NCBI GenBank assembly: GCA_963921825.1
Contig: OY997591.1
Coordinates: forward strand, 40,073,825 to 40,137,824
DNA: 64,000 bases
Source of the DNA: Erodium maritimum
Lineage: Eukaryota > Streptophyta > Magnoliopsida > Geraniales > Geraniaceae
Reading direction: 5' to 3'
Part shown: positions 45,176-56,099 of the stretch, one piece after another
Layout: every line of letters starts with the position of its first letter
How positions within the stretch are numbered: the first letter of the stretch is position 1
Notes under the pieces: generated by a model
Told to the model about the DNA's origin: nothing
Database searches by the model: none
The model's input: the letters and a program-made list of their open reading frames with translations, nothing else
Program-made: the position numbers and the translations under genes

Positions 45176-48161
45176 GGGAAAACTATCAATACCTACCCCA
45201 AACCATGCTATTTTAGCTGATGTTTACCCTGAACTTTAAGTTAACCGATAAGAGGTGAAATCGGCTACAAACCACTCTTAACCTAAAAACTAGAGAACCA
45301 ATCATAGCCACACAGACCTAAGATCCAACATTCACCCTGATGCCACATCATCACCCCAATTTCACCCAAATTCACGCCACTTTCATCCTTTCTCACACAA
45401 GCAAGGACATAATTGTAAAAGCATGGTGCCATGTGGACAAGTGTCCATTTTTTTCTTCACCAATTCACTAATTTAATATTTCCGATTCATTTGAACTCCG
45501 ATTAGCTTCAAACTTGCGCCAATATTTTTATTTTTCCAAGGGCTTTAAATCAAGATCAGTCATGAATATATTTTGAAGCATGAAAATAAAAAGTTATATC
45601 GGGGTGATAATAATGTTGAGTGTTGATAAATCTTCACTAATAAATGTTTTATATCGGAGGTATCAAACTAGTGCTAAATGTTGATAAAAACATGTATTGA
45701 GGTGATAAAAACCATGTTCAATTTTGATAATAAGTGTGATAAACTAGAGTTTAGCGTTGATAAAAAAACATGTGATGAGGTGATAAAAACATATGTAATT
45801 TAATGGTAAACATAGTGTTTAGTGTTGATAAAACTAGTGTTCATAAAAACACGTGATGAGGTGATAAAAATCATGTTCGGTTTTGGAAAATGAGGTGATA
45901 AAACTAGTGTCCAGTGTTGATAAAATCAGTGTAAAGTGTTGATAAAACCAACGTAAAGTGTTGATAAAAATTACTCAGATATAATTTTTTTGTAAATCAG
46001 CCCCGAAGTAATTCTTTTTTCGTGCTTCAAAAAAAACATATGATGGGGGTGATAAAACACACGTAATTTAATGATTAACCTAGTGTTTGGTGTTGATAAA
46101 ACTAGTGTTCATAAAAAGCACGTGATGATGTGATAAAATCATGATCAGTTTTGGAAATGAGGTGATAAACACAGTGCAAAGTGTTGATAAAATCAGAGCA
46201 AAGTGTTGATAAAAATTACCCATGTATAATTTTTTTTTTAAAAAAATCAGCCCCGAATTTTTTTTTCGTTCTTCAAAATATATTCATGAGTGATCTTTAT
46301 AGAAAGCCCTTGAAAAAACAAAACTAATGGCGCAAGTTTGAAGTCAATCGGAGTTCAAACGAAGTGGGAAAAATTAAATTAGTGAATTGGTAAAAAAATA
46401 TATGATAGTTTTACTAAAAAGTTCTTCCCACTTACTAAAAAGTGCTGTTTTTTTTGCAATCAACAAGTCAACAACTTAGTTGTATCTCATCCCTCCATTC
46501 ATAAAATAGATGGCTTAGATTGGTTCTCTAGTTTTTAGGTTAAGACATGGTTTGTATTTGATTTCTCCTTTAACCGATAAATACCCTAAAGTTTCAAAAT
46601 CTAACTCAGACCCCCTTTGTCAGTCAGCTCAGTCAGTTTACTGTTCATTTTTTCAAAAATGCCCTAAATGCACTTATATATATCTGATTTTTTCATAATA
46701 AATTTAATTATATTTTTAGTATATTTTTTTATTAAATTTTAATCTTAAACCTTTTTTAACTTTATTTATTTTTTAGTTTTTAATCTTCAAAAACCATATT
46801 TTTTATTTTTATTTTTATTTGTATAATCTGTTTTTAATTTTTAAATTCAGTTTTTACCTTATATAAATCAGTATTTCAATTTTTTATTTAATTATTTAAA
46901 TTTTTATTTCTTAAATTTAATTATAAAAAATTCAGAAATGTAATATTTCAGAAATGATTTCATTAAATGATATTAGTAAGTTTTATTTTTAATATATAAT
47001 TTTATATTAATTTATTTTTTTTCGAAAAAACAATATTTTTGTTCTTGTTGTTCATCCCTTATTTCAAATTGATGGAATAAATCTGAAGAAAAATCACAAA
47101 AAAACATATATGATTGAATTAAAGCAAAAATCACAAACCCAGAAATTCCACATATCGGATTGATGAAAAAAAAACCACAAACCCAGAATTTAACCCATAA
47201 GAAATTCACCTAGCCTACTCGTGCAAAATTTACCACAAACCAAAAATAATCCTGCAAAATTTCCAGATCCATCTCCAAAAACAGAATGTCTAACATTTGC
47301 TAGCCTATTCTTGCCAAATTTAGCCCCGAAACCAAATAAGCTTTTGCAGAACCAAAACCAATATTTGTTCGGTTTGATATTTCGAGCAAGAGGATGAGGA
47401 ATATCGAACAAGAGGAAAATGTACAAAACCCTAAATTCCTAAACCTAAGCGACCCCTAGAATTCGTGGTCTCCGATATCAGCTTTTGCTTCGAAATCGTG
47501 CCCCCCCGACATCAACAAAATCGAAGAAATTGAAAAAAGAAGAGAAGATCTGAACTCGTCTCCCATGGCCGGCGTGGTTACGGGAGCTCCTCGCCTCTGG
47601 TTCCTCCCACTACCCCCGATCTAATTCGCGAATAGATGAAAAAGAAGCTCTTCAATTCTGGAATAACACCGGCCGAGCTCCTCGCCTCGTCTCCCATGGC
47701 CGGCATGGTTAGTGGAGCTCCTTGCCTCGTCTCCCTCCCTCCTCATATCTCAGATCTGATTTTTTTTGATAGGTTTAAGATGTAGAAGGGTTTAAGAAGA
47801 TGAAAGGTCTACAAAATTAATTAAATTCTTAATAAAATAAAGAAAATATAATAAAATTTGATTATTTAAATAATTAATAATGATATAATAATTAAATATA
47901 TAAAATTAAATAATTTAGTCATAATGGCATTTTCGTAAATAACTAATGTCATTTTCGTAAATATTTGAAAGAAAGGGTTGAAATATTGAAAGATAGTTGA
48001 GGGTATTTTCGTCATTTAACAAAAAAAATACTAACCCTGACTGAAGGAAGGGGTTTTGAGTTATATTTCGAAACTTTAGGGTATGTATCAGTTAAAACCA
48101 AACTTCAGGGTATACATTAGTTAAATGGCCCACCTTTTGGGTATGTATCTGTAGTTTTCCC
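45176..48161. mobile_element. Non-autonomous Mutator element with about 145-bp TIRs and 9-bp TSD
   Basis: The TIRs start GGGAAAACTA on both ends and can be paired for about 145 bp once a nested element at 45252-46569 is removed (landmarks TACCCTGAA.TTT and ATACCCTAAAGTTTC). A perfect 9-bp duplication TTTTCTCAA lies at 45167-45175 and 48162-48170. The interior is very AT-rich except 47470-47760, which is GC-richer and contains two copies of GTCTCCCATGGCCGGC with GAGCTCCTCGCCTC. It might be captured genic sequence, but I see no domain. No transposase is present. It inserted a few bases to the right of the large MULE, overlapping that element's TSD. Confidence 0.85.
45252..46569. mobile_element. 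Foldback element with GATAAAA tandem words, nested in a Mutator TIR
   Basis: The left end GAGGTGAAATCGGCTACAAA pairs with the right end, whose reverse complement is AGGAGAAATCAAATACAAAC. Both continue into TTAACCTAAAAACTAGAGAA. The arms share a CCAATATTTTTATTTTTCCA / TTTGAACTCCGATT module with the foldback element at 853-2206. The inner part is filled with imperfect repeats of GTGTTGATAAAA and GATGAGGTGATAAAA. The flanks show an 11-bp duplication TTAACCGATAA (45241-45251 and 46570-46580). No coding region. Confidence 0.8.
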
Positions 48162-48176
48162 TTTTCTCAATCTCAA

Positions 48177-51100
48177 TTGTTCCAACTCTTCTATGAGTTC
48201 AGTATAGTAAGCCGAGCTTTCATCCCCTCCAATCCAAACAAGGCGGGAAAGATCTTTGGTTTCATTTTCTTTCTTAGCGAAGATGTTGTTACAGCTACGG
48301 TGGCTTCTAAGAACTGTTCTTGGCTTGGTTCGTCTCGTCTCATAGTTGATTTCGCAACTGAACATGCCCACGGTCCAGTCAAGCCGAAGGCTCCTTCTTT
48401 GCATCCCAGCTCCGGTCCGTCCCGAGCTCGTCCCAATCTTTGCTCTTTCAGGGATGTCGTGACAAATGCCCGGGCTGCCTCTCCTCCAGGTAACCCCATC
48501 TCATTGGGCACTACGGGTATCCTCTCTTGCTCGGGCTCCCCAAATCTCGATTGCTCGTCTCAGCTCACCTCCTCCATCATCGAGGTGTCTGCATTCTGTT
48601 GCCCCGCCTCCTGTATTTGGTCGGACCTTGCTCCCTCCTTGCACGATCTTATCCGTTTGGCAGATCTAGGAAGCAAATATTTCTTGATCTCCTTCGTCTC
48701 CAATGAAGCCTTCAAAGAAGCTCAGTCGAGTAGTTGGATCGATCTCCGTGCAAGCTTCGTGGGCTTCTTCTCAGATGCTAGAATCGTGCTCGATGGTGGT
48801 TGCTTCAGGTGGATATCCTTTGCCGGAATCCCTCTATCCGGATGGTCGCTGGCGAGTGTTCGCAACCTCGCTGCCATAGTGCGAACTCTTGTCTCCATTC
48901 ATCCTTGCACCTCCCCCGTCCGCCCGTTTGGATCTAGCTTTCGTTCTCGTCTTCACGCCCCTTTTTGTCACAGAAGAATTGAGAATCAAGTTAAACATCA
49001 ACGACGTCAATTTCCAGATCCTAGCACTTGGCCTTGACCCCCATCTAGTCCCCGAGGCTTCTCTCTCTAAAATTTCGAGTTTTATTTGGCTGAAAGATGG
49101 GGAGATTTGTCTGGATGATGAGGAGACTGGCGAGTTTGGTGAGGGAAGTTTTGGGGTTTGGACCTCTCCTTTCATCTTCCCAGGAGGAGTTCGGTCGTAT
49201 GCGGCTGATTCTTAGGATGATCCTAATCTGCATGACCGTCGATCTCCTTCTGATCTCAAGGTCGACCGCGTCTCCTCGTCCTTTGTAGAGGTGAGTTCTG
49301 AGGCCCGCGCTTCTAACTTTCCGCATCTTAAGGTCGTTACTCCCAAGACCACGCGTGAAGTTGTCTCTTTGACTGCTGCCTCTGCGCATGCGTTCTTTAG
49401 TAAGACCTTTGTTGAGCTTGGGCCTTACTGTCAGCCCACCCCTCACTTGGGCTTGGAAGCAGCCATTTGAGGCCTGAGCCTGATTTGCCAGCTTCATCCT
49501 CTCCTTCTGTCACACCCCAAATCCGGTTTTGACCGGACTCGAGACGTGAATTTAAAGATATAAATAATAAAAGCAATTTTAATACTAAAATGGGTTTCAA
49601 ATAACAGTTTAAAATATTCGAATAACAGCGCGAGTCACAGCTCGACAAAACCAGGTCACAAATGAGTTTAAAAGTCAAATAACAGCACGTCTCTAGACCA
49701 CACTAGACACGACCCTCGCTAGCTCCCAAGCTCCGAGAATCCCGCTAGCACAAATCCCGCTCAAGACCTGTAAAACAACATAGTAAAGGGGTGAGCTTTC
49801 GCTCAGTAGGAAAAGTAGTTAAGGCAATGAGTGTCCTCTCACCACCACGAGTAATCGTCCAATTAGGGCATACTAGCACATCACACAACTAAACACAACA
49901 CGGACTTTCATAACCACAATCCTCAGTTCCAAGATTATAACTACTCTCACTGACATACTTACACGACCACTATCACACTATACTCACTTCACTTATTCAA
50001 TTATCATACATACAACATACAATAAAATAAGCACACGTCCCGTACCGCAGTCCCCGACTCTGTCGGCTCCACAACCCGACTCTATCCTATCACACCGGAA
50101 CACACAATATCGGCCTAGATATCTTCTTGGAAATCCGTCGGGGCACAATCACAATACATCACACCAGAATAGCATCGTCCTAGATGTCTTCCCGGAAATC
50201 CGTTGCGGCATAAAAACGACACCTAGTGCCAAATCACAAACCGTCGGCCTAGATGTCTTACACCGGCATACCCCCTCGATGTAGGCATCATGCCGGAATA
50301 ACACATCGGGAGACCGTGCATACGTGGGACCACACTGTCGGCCTAGGTACTACCCCACACCGGTGTACCCCAACGGTGTAGGTACCATACCGGAATACAA
50401 CTTCTTTTGGAACACACATCAAAATAATATCACGCATCATAATGCCATAGCTCAACCACGGTATACCAACCGGGTCAACTTACCACAACACGTCGATCTA
50501 TCAATCACCCGACCATATCACAACCATTGGTTCACTTCATAACATGCATGGTACACTTGCTCAAGCATATCAACATACTACACCGAGCATATCATAACAT
50601 GATTCTCCATCCAACAATGGCTAAATCACACATCATGCATCTCAATCAAATATCATGGCATTTCAATCAACACACAACCTAAGGGCTCGACATGGCCCGC
50701 ATGCATTTCTACAACACGACAATCCCAAACTTACGGCTCGACATGGCTCGTAAGTTATCCCTCATTTCACTCTTTCCTCACATCCTAATCATGCAATTCT
50801 AACAATTTACACAAGTAATTACAACCTATATGCATACTAGTAACTTTCCGCAATTAAACCGGTATTCGCTACTTTCCCTATCTCAAAAGCGATCCAATCC
50901 CGCAGCGGATGACCTGGTTAGCTTCCTCCTTGTCACTTCACGAGGTCCAAAGTCTCCTCCTCCGTCAAGCTCGGGTCCAAAGTCTAAGATTACAAGAAAT
51001 ACACGAATTAACGCCAATTCAAGTGTGGATTAAAGAGGGAGATACCCAAACTAATCCAAATTGCTCGACTTGGCAAAATGGGCCCGGAAGACCCATTTAG

Positions 51101-52640
51101 CCCGGAATCGGGAAAACGTCCCTCGTGACTCCGAAAGTTTCCCTATTCGTGCCTGTCCAATGTAAATAATTTACTTGTTCCAAAGCAGTTGACAAAATTA
51201 AATTCCGTGGTCCGAGCCTTCCCAATTTCGCAATTAAAGTTTCTAATCGCTTTTTCCGAAATTTCATGAATCATGTCCATAATTTGTTCTGGTCGTGAAA
51301 ACATCGTCCAAGGGTGGCCGAACCATGGCCGGTCCTTCCCAAGGGTGGCCGAACCATTGCCGGTCATGTCCCTCCCTAGTGTCCGGATTCCGGTGACCGG
51401 ACAGAGCTCCGGCGAGCCTCCGGTCGCCGGAAAAATATCTAGATTCTCCAACAAGCTCCTAACTAGTTCTAGGTTCTCCATATCACCATTTTTAAGCTTT
51501 AGAACTTCAACTTTCACCTCAAATCATCCAAAGTTTCAAGACCCAAGTGGTTTTCATCAAAAAATACTCAAACCAAGTTATTTCCATCATCCAACTCTAC
51601 CTCTTCTTCACAAATCAACATTTAAACCTTCCAACACCCAAAACCCACTAGTTCAAGTCTTCTCTGCGCAAGCCCACAACATCAATTTCATCAAATGAGG
51701 AAATAAAGCATACCAACCTCTAGGAAATGAAGAGATGAAGAAGATGAAGTAAATTTGAGAAGATTTGGTGTAGAAATGGCCAAAAAAGAGCTCCCTTTCT
51801 CTTGCGTTTTCTTCAAGCTTCAATGGAGTTTTGGTTTGTCTCTCTTCTAGCTATGGAATTTCGGCCATGATGAAGAAAATGGGCTGAATTGATGCCCCAT
51901 GTGGTCTTATCCTCAAGGTGGAAATGTCCCTTTCGTCCTTAAGTCCCTCTCTCTCTCTCTCTCTCTTTTGCCCATATGTGGAGACCATTTGGTCTTTTAT
52001 CCCACTTTTCTTCCCCTCCAAGTTAACATGGACATGTGTCCATGCGGGGACCACTCCTACCCCAAAATATCTCAACTCTTATTATTTTATTCGATAATAA
52101 TCCAAAATCGACCTAGTTTGACCCAGGTTTGACTTTTTCGCAAAAGTGGTCATTTGAAAGGAAACGACCCAACTAAGCTAACCGTAACGACGGCTAAGAT
52201 TTTTGGGTCCCGGAAAAGGTCCCGAATGACTCTCGGAGTCATCGGTTGACTTTTTCGGTAAAAAGTCAACTTTCGCAAAAAACCTCCGGTTCGACCGGGG
52301 GCGGTTCTTACACCTTCCCCTTGTTTGGGCCAGGCTAGGCCCAGTCAGTCGAGCCCTAATCCTCCTTTCGGTTCTAAGACCCGCTCCTCAAGGGTCCTTC
52401 ACCCCTCGTTCTCTACTTTCATCGTTGATCTTCACTCCCTTTTGGTAAATCCCGACTCGCTGCTTCCTCGAACTAAACGAAAAAACAATCAACGGTCGTC
52501 TCAAGCACCTAAAAGCGCTTCAAGATGTTAGCGCTTCTCGCTCTCTACGCAAGAAGTCAAAAGCTAAGCGAGTGTGGGCGTTGTGCAAGTGGATGGGGTT
52601 CTCATCCTCTCACAGTGATAAAGTCACCATTTAAATGTTT
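48177..52640 (+). pseudogene. LINE ORF1 (RRM, DUF4283, basic C-terminus), disrupted
   Basis: The first frame contains the C-terminal half of an RRM: LFYEFSIVSRAFIPSNPNKA then GKIFGFIFFLSEDVVTATVA (RNP1-like). Next is a Ser/Pro linker and a DUF4283 domain: LGSKYFLISFVSNEAFKEAQ and GGCFRWISFAGIPLSGWSLA (48690-48870). A frameshift near 48890 moves to RLDLAFVLVFTPLFVTEELR and onward to the stop near 49215. Later frames carry TTREVVSLTAASAHAFFSKT. After the LTR come KTRSSRVLHPSFSTFIVDLH and a Lys/Arg-rich end, SLRKKSKAKRVWALCKWMGF. ORF1 proteins bind LINE RNA. The start is missing and several frameshifts are present. Confidence 0.75.
49508..52312 (-). mobile_element. Solo gypsy LTR, subfamily B, in the LINE (2805 bp)
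   Basis: The plus strand reads TGTCACACCCCAAATCCGGT at the left and GGGGGCGGTTCTTACA at the right. A perfect 5-bp duplication CCTTC flanks it (49503-49507 and 52313-52317). It is the same subfamily as the LTRs at 53749 and 63765. GTGAGCTTTCGCTCA at 49791 is the subfamily's version of the conserved hairpin. Repeated CGGCCTAGATGTCTT words occur at 50110-50350. A (CT)n run lies at 51946-51966. Confidence 0.9.
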
Positions 52641-52927
52641 CAGGATCGTATCTAAGAGGGCCTTTACGCCCTGTTGTTTTTCGCTCTTTCTTCTTCCCTC
52701 GATTGTAATTCTCCCTTGGAGTGTATAGTTGGGTTGAATAAAATTGTTGTTTTTGCTGATAAAAAAAAAGAACACACGAAAATCTTTGAGAGACTACATT
52801 TTGTAAAACTTGATACTTCGATTGAAACATTACAAACCTATTTATACTAACTAAACAATAAGAAAAGAGTAACCGACAAATTACAACACAAATTCAAACC
52901 TAGTGTAAGGGTCTCGCAGTAGGGAAC

Positions 52928-53092
52928 ATGATGCGAGGAATCGATTCAGGTATGCTTGTGATTGATCAATTTAAAGATCGAGATAATGAGCTTGATGAAC
53001 GTTTAAATTTGGAGGTCGAAGATAAGGATCTTGCAGACAATGACGATGTTGGGGCTGGCGAGGCGAATGTAGCGCCTCCAGGCATTACCTAA
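52928..53092 (+). CDS. Short acidic ORF (54 codons) of unknown nature
   Basis: MMRGIDSGMLVIDQFKDRDN followed by ELDERLNLEVEDKDLADNDD and VGAGEANVAPPGIT. It is unrecognised. It lies between two LINE tails (52769 and 53213) and may be the C-terminal end of another LINE ORF1, since acidic linkers like this occur there. It is unlikely to be a host gene. Confidence 0.25.
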   Translation: MMRGIDSGMLVIDQFKDRDNELDERLNLEVEDKDLADNDDVGAGEANVAPPGIT

Positions 53093-53212
53093 TCTTTCGG
53101 TGATTAATTTTCCCCATGGATGTAGTGCTTTTTGTTTTTATGCAGATTTTGAGTATCATTTTGAGGTCACGTAGGCTTGGCCTATGCTCTCTCTGTGTCT
53201 TCTGCTCGCAAG

Positions 53213-53748
53213 TTTTTTTTATTATCAGCAAAGCATATATTAAATTGAAACCTCTTTTGAGGTGAAAAGAGGAGTTACAACGGATTGCTCTAAGAATCCC
53301 AAAAGCTCAAAGATAGGCGCAACTATCTGATAAGAGCTAACAACTAAACGAGACTTATAAAGCCATCAAATAAAACTTAAGAACACCAACAAACTCATGA
53401 GACACAAGTCTAAACCAGTGACAATAAGATCACAAGGAACCAGCTTCACAAACCAGAAACAAAAGAGTAGTAAACTGCCAAATTTCAAAATCAGAATGGG
53501 TAACTTGAGGCGCACGCTTTCAGAATGTGAAACTTGAGGCTCAAGTTTTCCTAAGGTAATGTTGCCTCCTTGCCACCCACGCCAAGCCTTAAACCTTCAG
53601 ACCTTCAGATATTGAAAAACATACTTGCCAGATCTGCAAAAGGAGGAGGAGACTAATGTCTCCAAAATGATAAAACACCATCTGCAGAACACTTCCACTG
53701 CTGCAAGTCCGACTGAAGTAGGAATGAGAGAACAGAATGCAGCAACAA
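53213..53748 (-). mobile_element. LINE 3' end on the minus strand, truncating a gypsy LTR
   Basis: It starts with a T-run and ATTATCAGCAAAGCATATAT, the reverse complement of the TTTGCTGATA(A)n tail, then CCTCTTTTGAGG. About 535 bp of LINE 3' sequence follow before LTR sequence begins abruptly at 53749. The first several hundred bases of that LTR are missing, so the LINE or an associated deletion removed them. No clear TSD is visible. Confidence 0.6.
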
Positions 53749-56064
53749 GAATAGCATCGTCCTAGATGTCTTCCCGAAAATCCGTCGGGGCACAATCATA
53801 ATACATCACACCAGAATAGCATCGTCCTAGATGTCTTCCCGGAAATCCGTCGGGGCATAAACACGACACCTAGTGCCAAATCACAAACCGTCGGCCTAGA
53901 TGTATTACACCGGCATACCCCCTCGATGTAGGCATCATGCCGGAATAACACATCGGGGGACCGTGCATACGTGGGACCACACCGTCGGCCTAGGTACTAC
54001 CCCACAGTAGCGTACCCCCTCGGTGTAGGTACCATACCGGAATACAACTCCTTTTGGAACACACATCAAAATAATATCACGCATCATAATGCCATAGCTC
54101 AACCACGGTATACCAACCGGGTCAACTTACCACAACACAACACGTCGATCTATCAATCACCCGACCATATCACAACCATTGGTTCACTTCATAACACGCA
54201 TGACACACTTGCCTAAGCATATCAACACAGTACACCGAGCATATCATAACATGATTTTCCATCCAACAATGGCTAAATCACACATCATGCATCTCAATCA
54301 AATATCATGGCACTTCAATCAACACACAACCTAAGGGCTCGACATGGCCCGCATGCATTTCTACAGCACGACAATCCCAAACTTACGACTCGACATGGCT
54401 CGTAAGCTATCCCTCATTTCACTCTTTCCTCACATCCTAATCATGCAATTCTAATAATTTACACAAGTAATTACAACCTATATGCATACTAGTAACTTTC
54501 TGCAATTAAACTGGTATTCGCTACTTTCCCTACCTCAAAAGCGATCCAATCCCGCAGCGGACGACATGGCTAGCTTCCTCCTTGTCACTTCACGAGGTCC
54601 AAAGTCTCCTCCTCCGTCAAGCTCGGGTCCAAATTCTAAGATTACAAACAATACACGAATTAACGCTAATTCAAGTGTGGATTAAAGAGGGAAATACCCA
54701 AACTAACTCAATTGCTCGACTTGGCAAAATGGGCCCGGAAGGCCCATTTAGCCCGAAATCGGGAAAACGTCCCTCGGGACTCTGAAAGTTTCCCTATTCG
54801 TGTCTATCCAACGTAATTAATTTCCTTGTTCCAAAGCACTTGACGTAATTAAATTCCGTGGTCCGAGCCTTCCCAATTTCGCAATTAAAGTTTCTATTCA
54901 CTTTTTCCGAAATTTCATGAATCATATCCATAATTTGTTCCGGGTGTGAAAACATCGTCCTGGGGTTCACCCACGACCACTCCAATTATGAAACAACCAA
55001 AACCCTACTATGTGGGCCACATGGACACACATGGCCGTGGGTGACCGGACCGGGCCGGTCGGTCACGTCCAAGGGTGGCCGAACCATGCCCGGTCCTTCC
55101 TAAGGGTGGCCGAACCATGGCCGGTCATGTCCTTACCCGGTGGCCGGATTTCGGCAACCGAACGGAGCTCCGGTGAGCCTCCGGTCGCCGGAAAAATATC
55201 TAATTTCTCCAACAAGCTCCTAACTAGTTCTAGGTTCTCCATATCACCATTTTTAAGCTTTAGAACTTCAATTTTCACCTCAAATCATCCAAAGTTTCAA
55301 GACCCAAGTGGGTTTCATCAAAAACTACTCAAACCAAGTTATTTCCATCATCCAACTCCACCTCTTCTTCATAAATCAACATTTAAACCTTCCAACACCC
55401 AAAACCCACTGGTTCAAGTCATCTCTACTCAAACCCACAACATCAATTTCATCAAATGAGGAAATAAAGCACACCAACCTCTAGGAAATGAAGACATGAA
55501 GAAAATTTGAGAAGATTTGGTGTAGAAATGGCCAAAAAAGAGCTCCCTTTCTCTTGCTTTTTCTTCAAGCTTCAATGGAGTTTTGGTTTCTCTCTCTTCT
55601 AGCTATGGAATTTCGGCCATGATTAAGAAAATGGGCTGAATTGATGCCCCATGTGGTCTTATCCTCAAGGTGGAAATGTCCTTTTCGTCCTTTAGTCTCT
55701 CTCTCTCTCTCTTTTGTCCATATGTGGGGATCATTTGGTCTTTTAACCCACTTTTCTTCGCCTCCAAGCTAACATGGGCATGTGCCCATGTGGCGGGCAC
55801 AGCTCAAAAATATCTCAGCTCTTATAATTTTATTCGATAATAATCCAAAATCGACCTAGTTTGACCCGGGTTTGACTTTTTCGCAAAAGTGGTCATTTGA
55901 AAGGAAACGACCCAACTAAGCTAACCGTAACGACGAATAAGCTTTTTGGGTCCTGGAAAGGTCCCGAATGACTCCCGGAGTCAACGGTTGACTTTTCCGT
56001 TAAAAAGTGAACTTTCGCCAAAAACCTCCGGTTCGACCGGGATCGACCGGTGGCGGTTCTTACA
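53749..56064 (-). repeat. 3' LTR of a gypsy element, subfamily B, truncated at its end
   Basis: It is closely similar to 50105-52312 of the solo LTR and ends GGTGGCGGTTCTTACA on the plus strand. On the minus strand it begins TGTAAGAACCGCCACCGG immediately after the polypurine tract GAAGGGGGTAAT (56065-56076). This makes it the downstream LTR of the minus-strand element whose pol lies at 56382-58486. The distal 600 bp or so are missing. Confidence 0.85.
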
Positions 56065-56076
56065 ATTACCCCCTTC
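56065..56076 (-). other. Gypsy polypurine tract
   Basis: The minus strand reads GAGGACGAAATTATTTGAAG then GGGGTAAT directly before the 3' LTR, the standard arrangement in plant gypsy elements. Confidence 0.85.
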
Positions 56077-56099
56077 AAATAATTTCGTCCTCTAAATTT

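Larger units (their letters stand above)
48171..52769 (+). mobile_element. LINE with ORF1 and 3' tail but no ORF2, split by a solo LTR
   Basis: ORF1 sequence from 48177 to 49507 continues after the nested LTR at 52313 up to about 52640. It then passes directly into a 3' untranslated region ending GTTTTTGCTGATA plus an A-run at 52769. There is no endonuclease or reverse transcriptase between them. The 5' end is cut at the Mutator insertions, so sequence upstream is lost or lies left of 25880. Either ORF2 was deleted or this is an ORF1-only non-autonomous LINE. Confidence 0.7.

Noticed and set aside
47470..47760. Captured host gene in the small Mutator element
   Set aside because: The GC rise and repeated CCATGGCCGGC words are suggestive, but no domain or long frame supports a gene call.
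48834..49175. Minus-strand ORFs over the LINE ORF1
   Set aside because: They are shadows of the plus-strand RRM-DUF4283 coding sequence.
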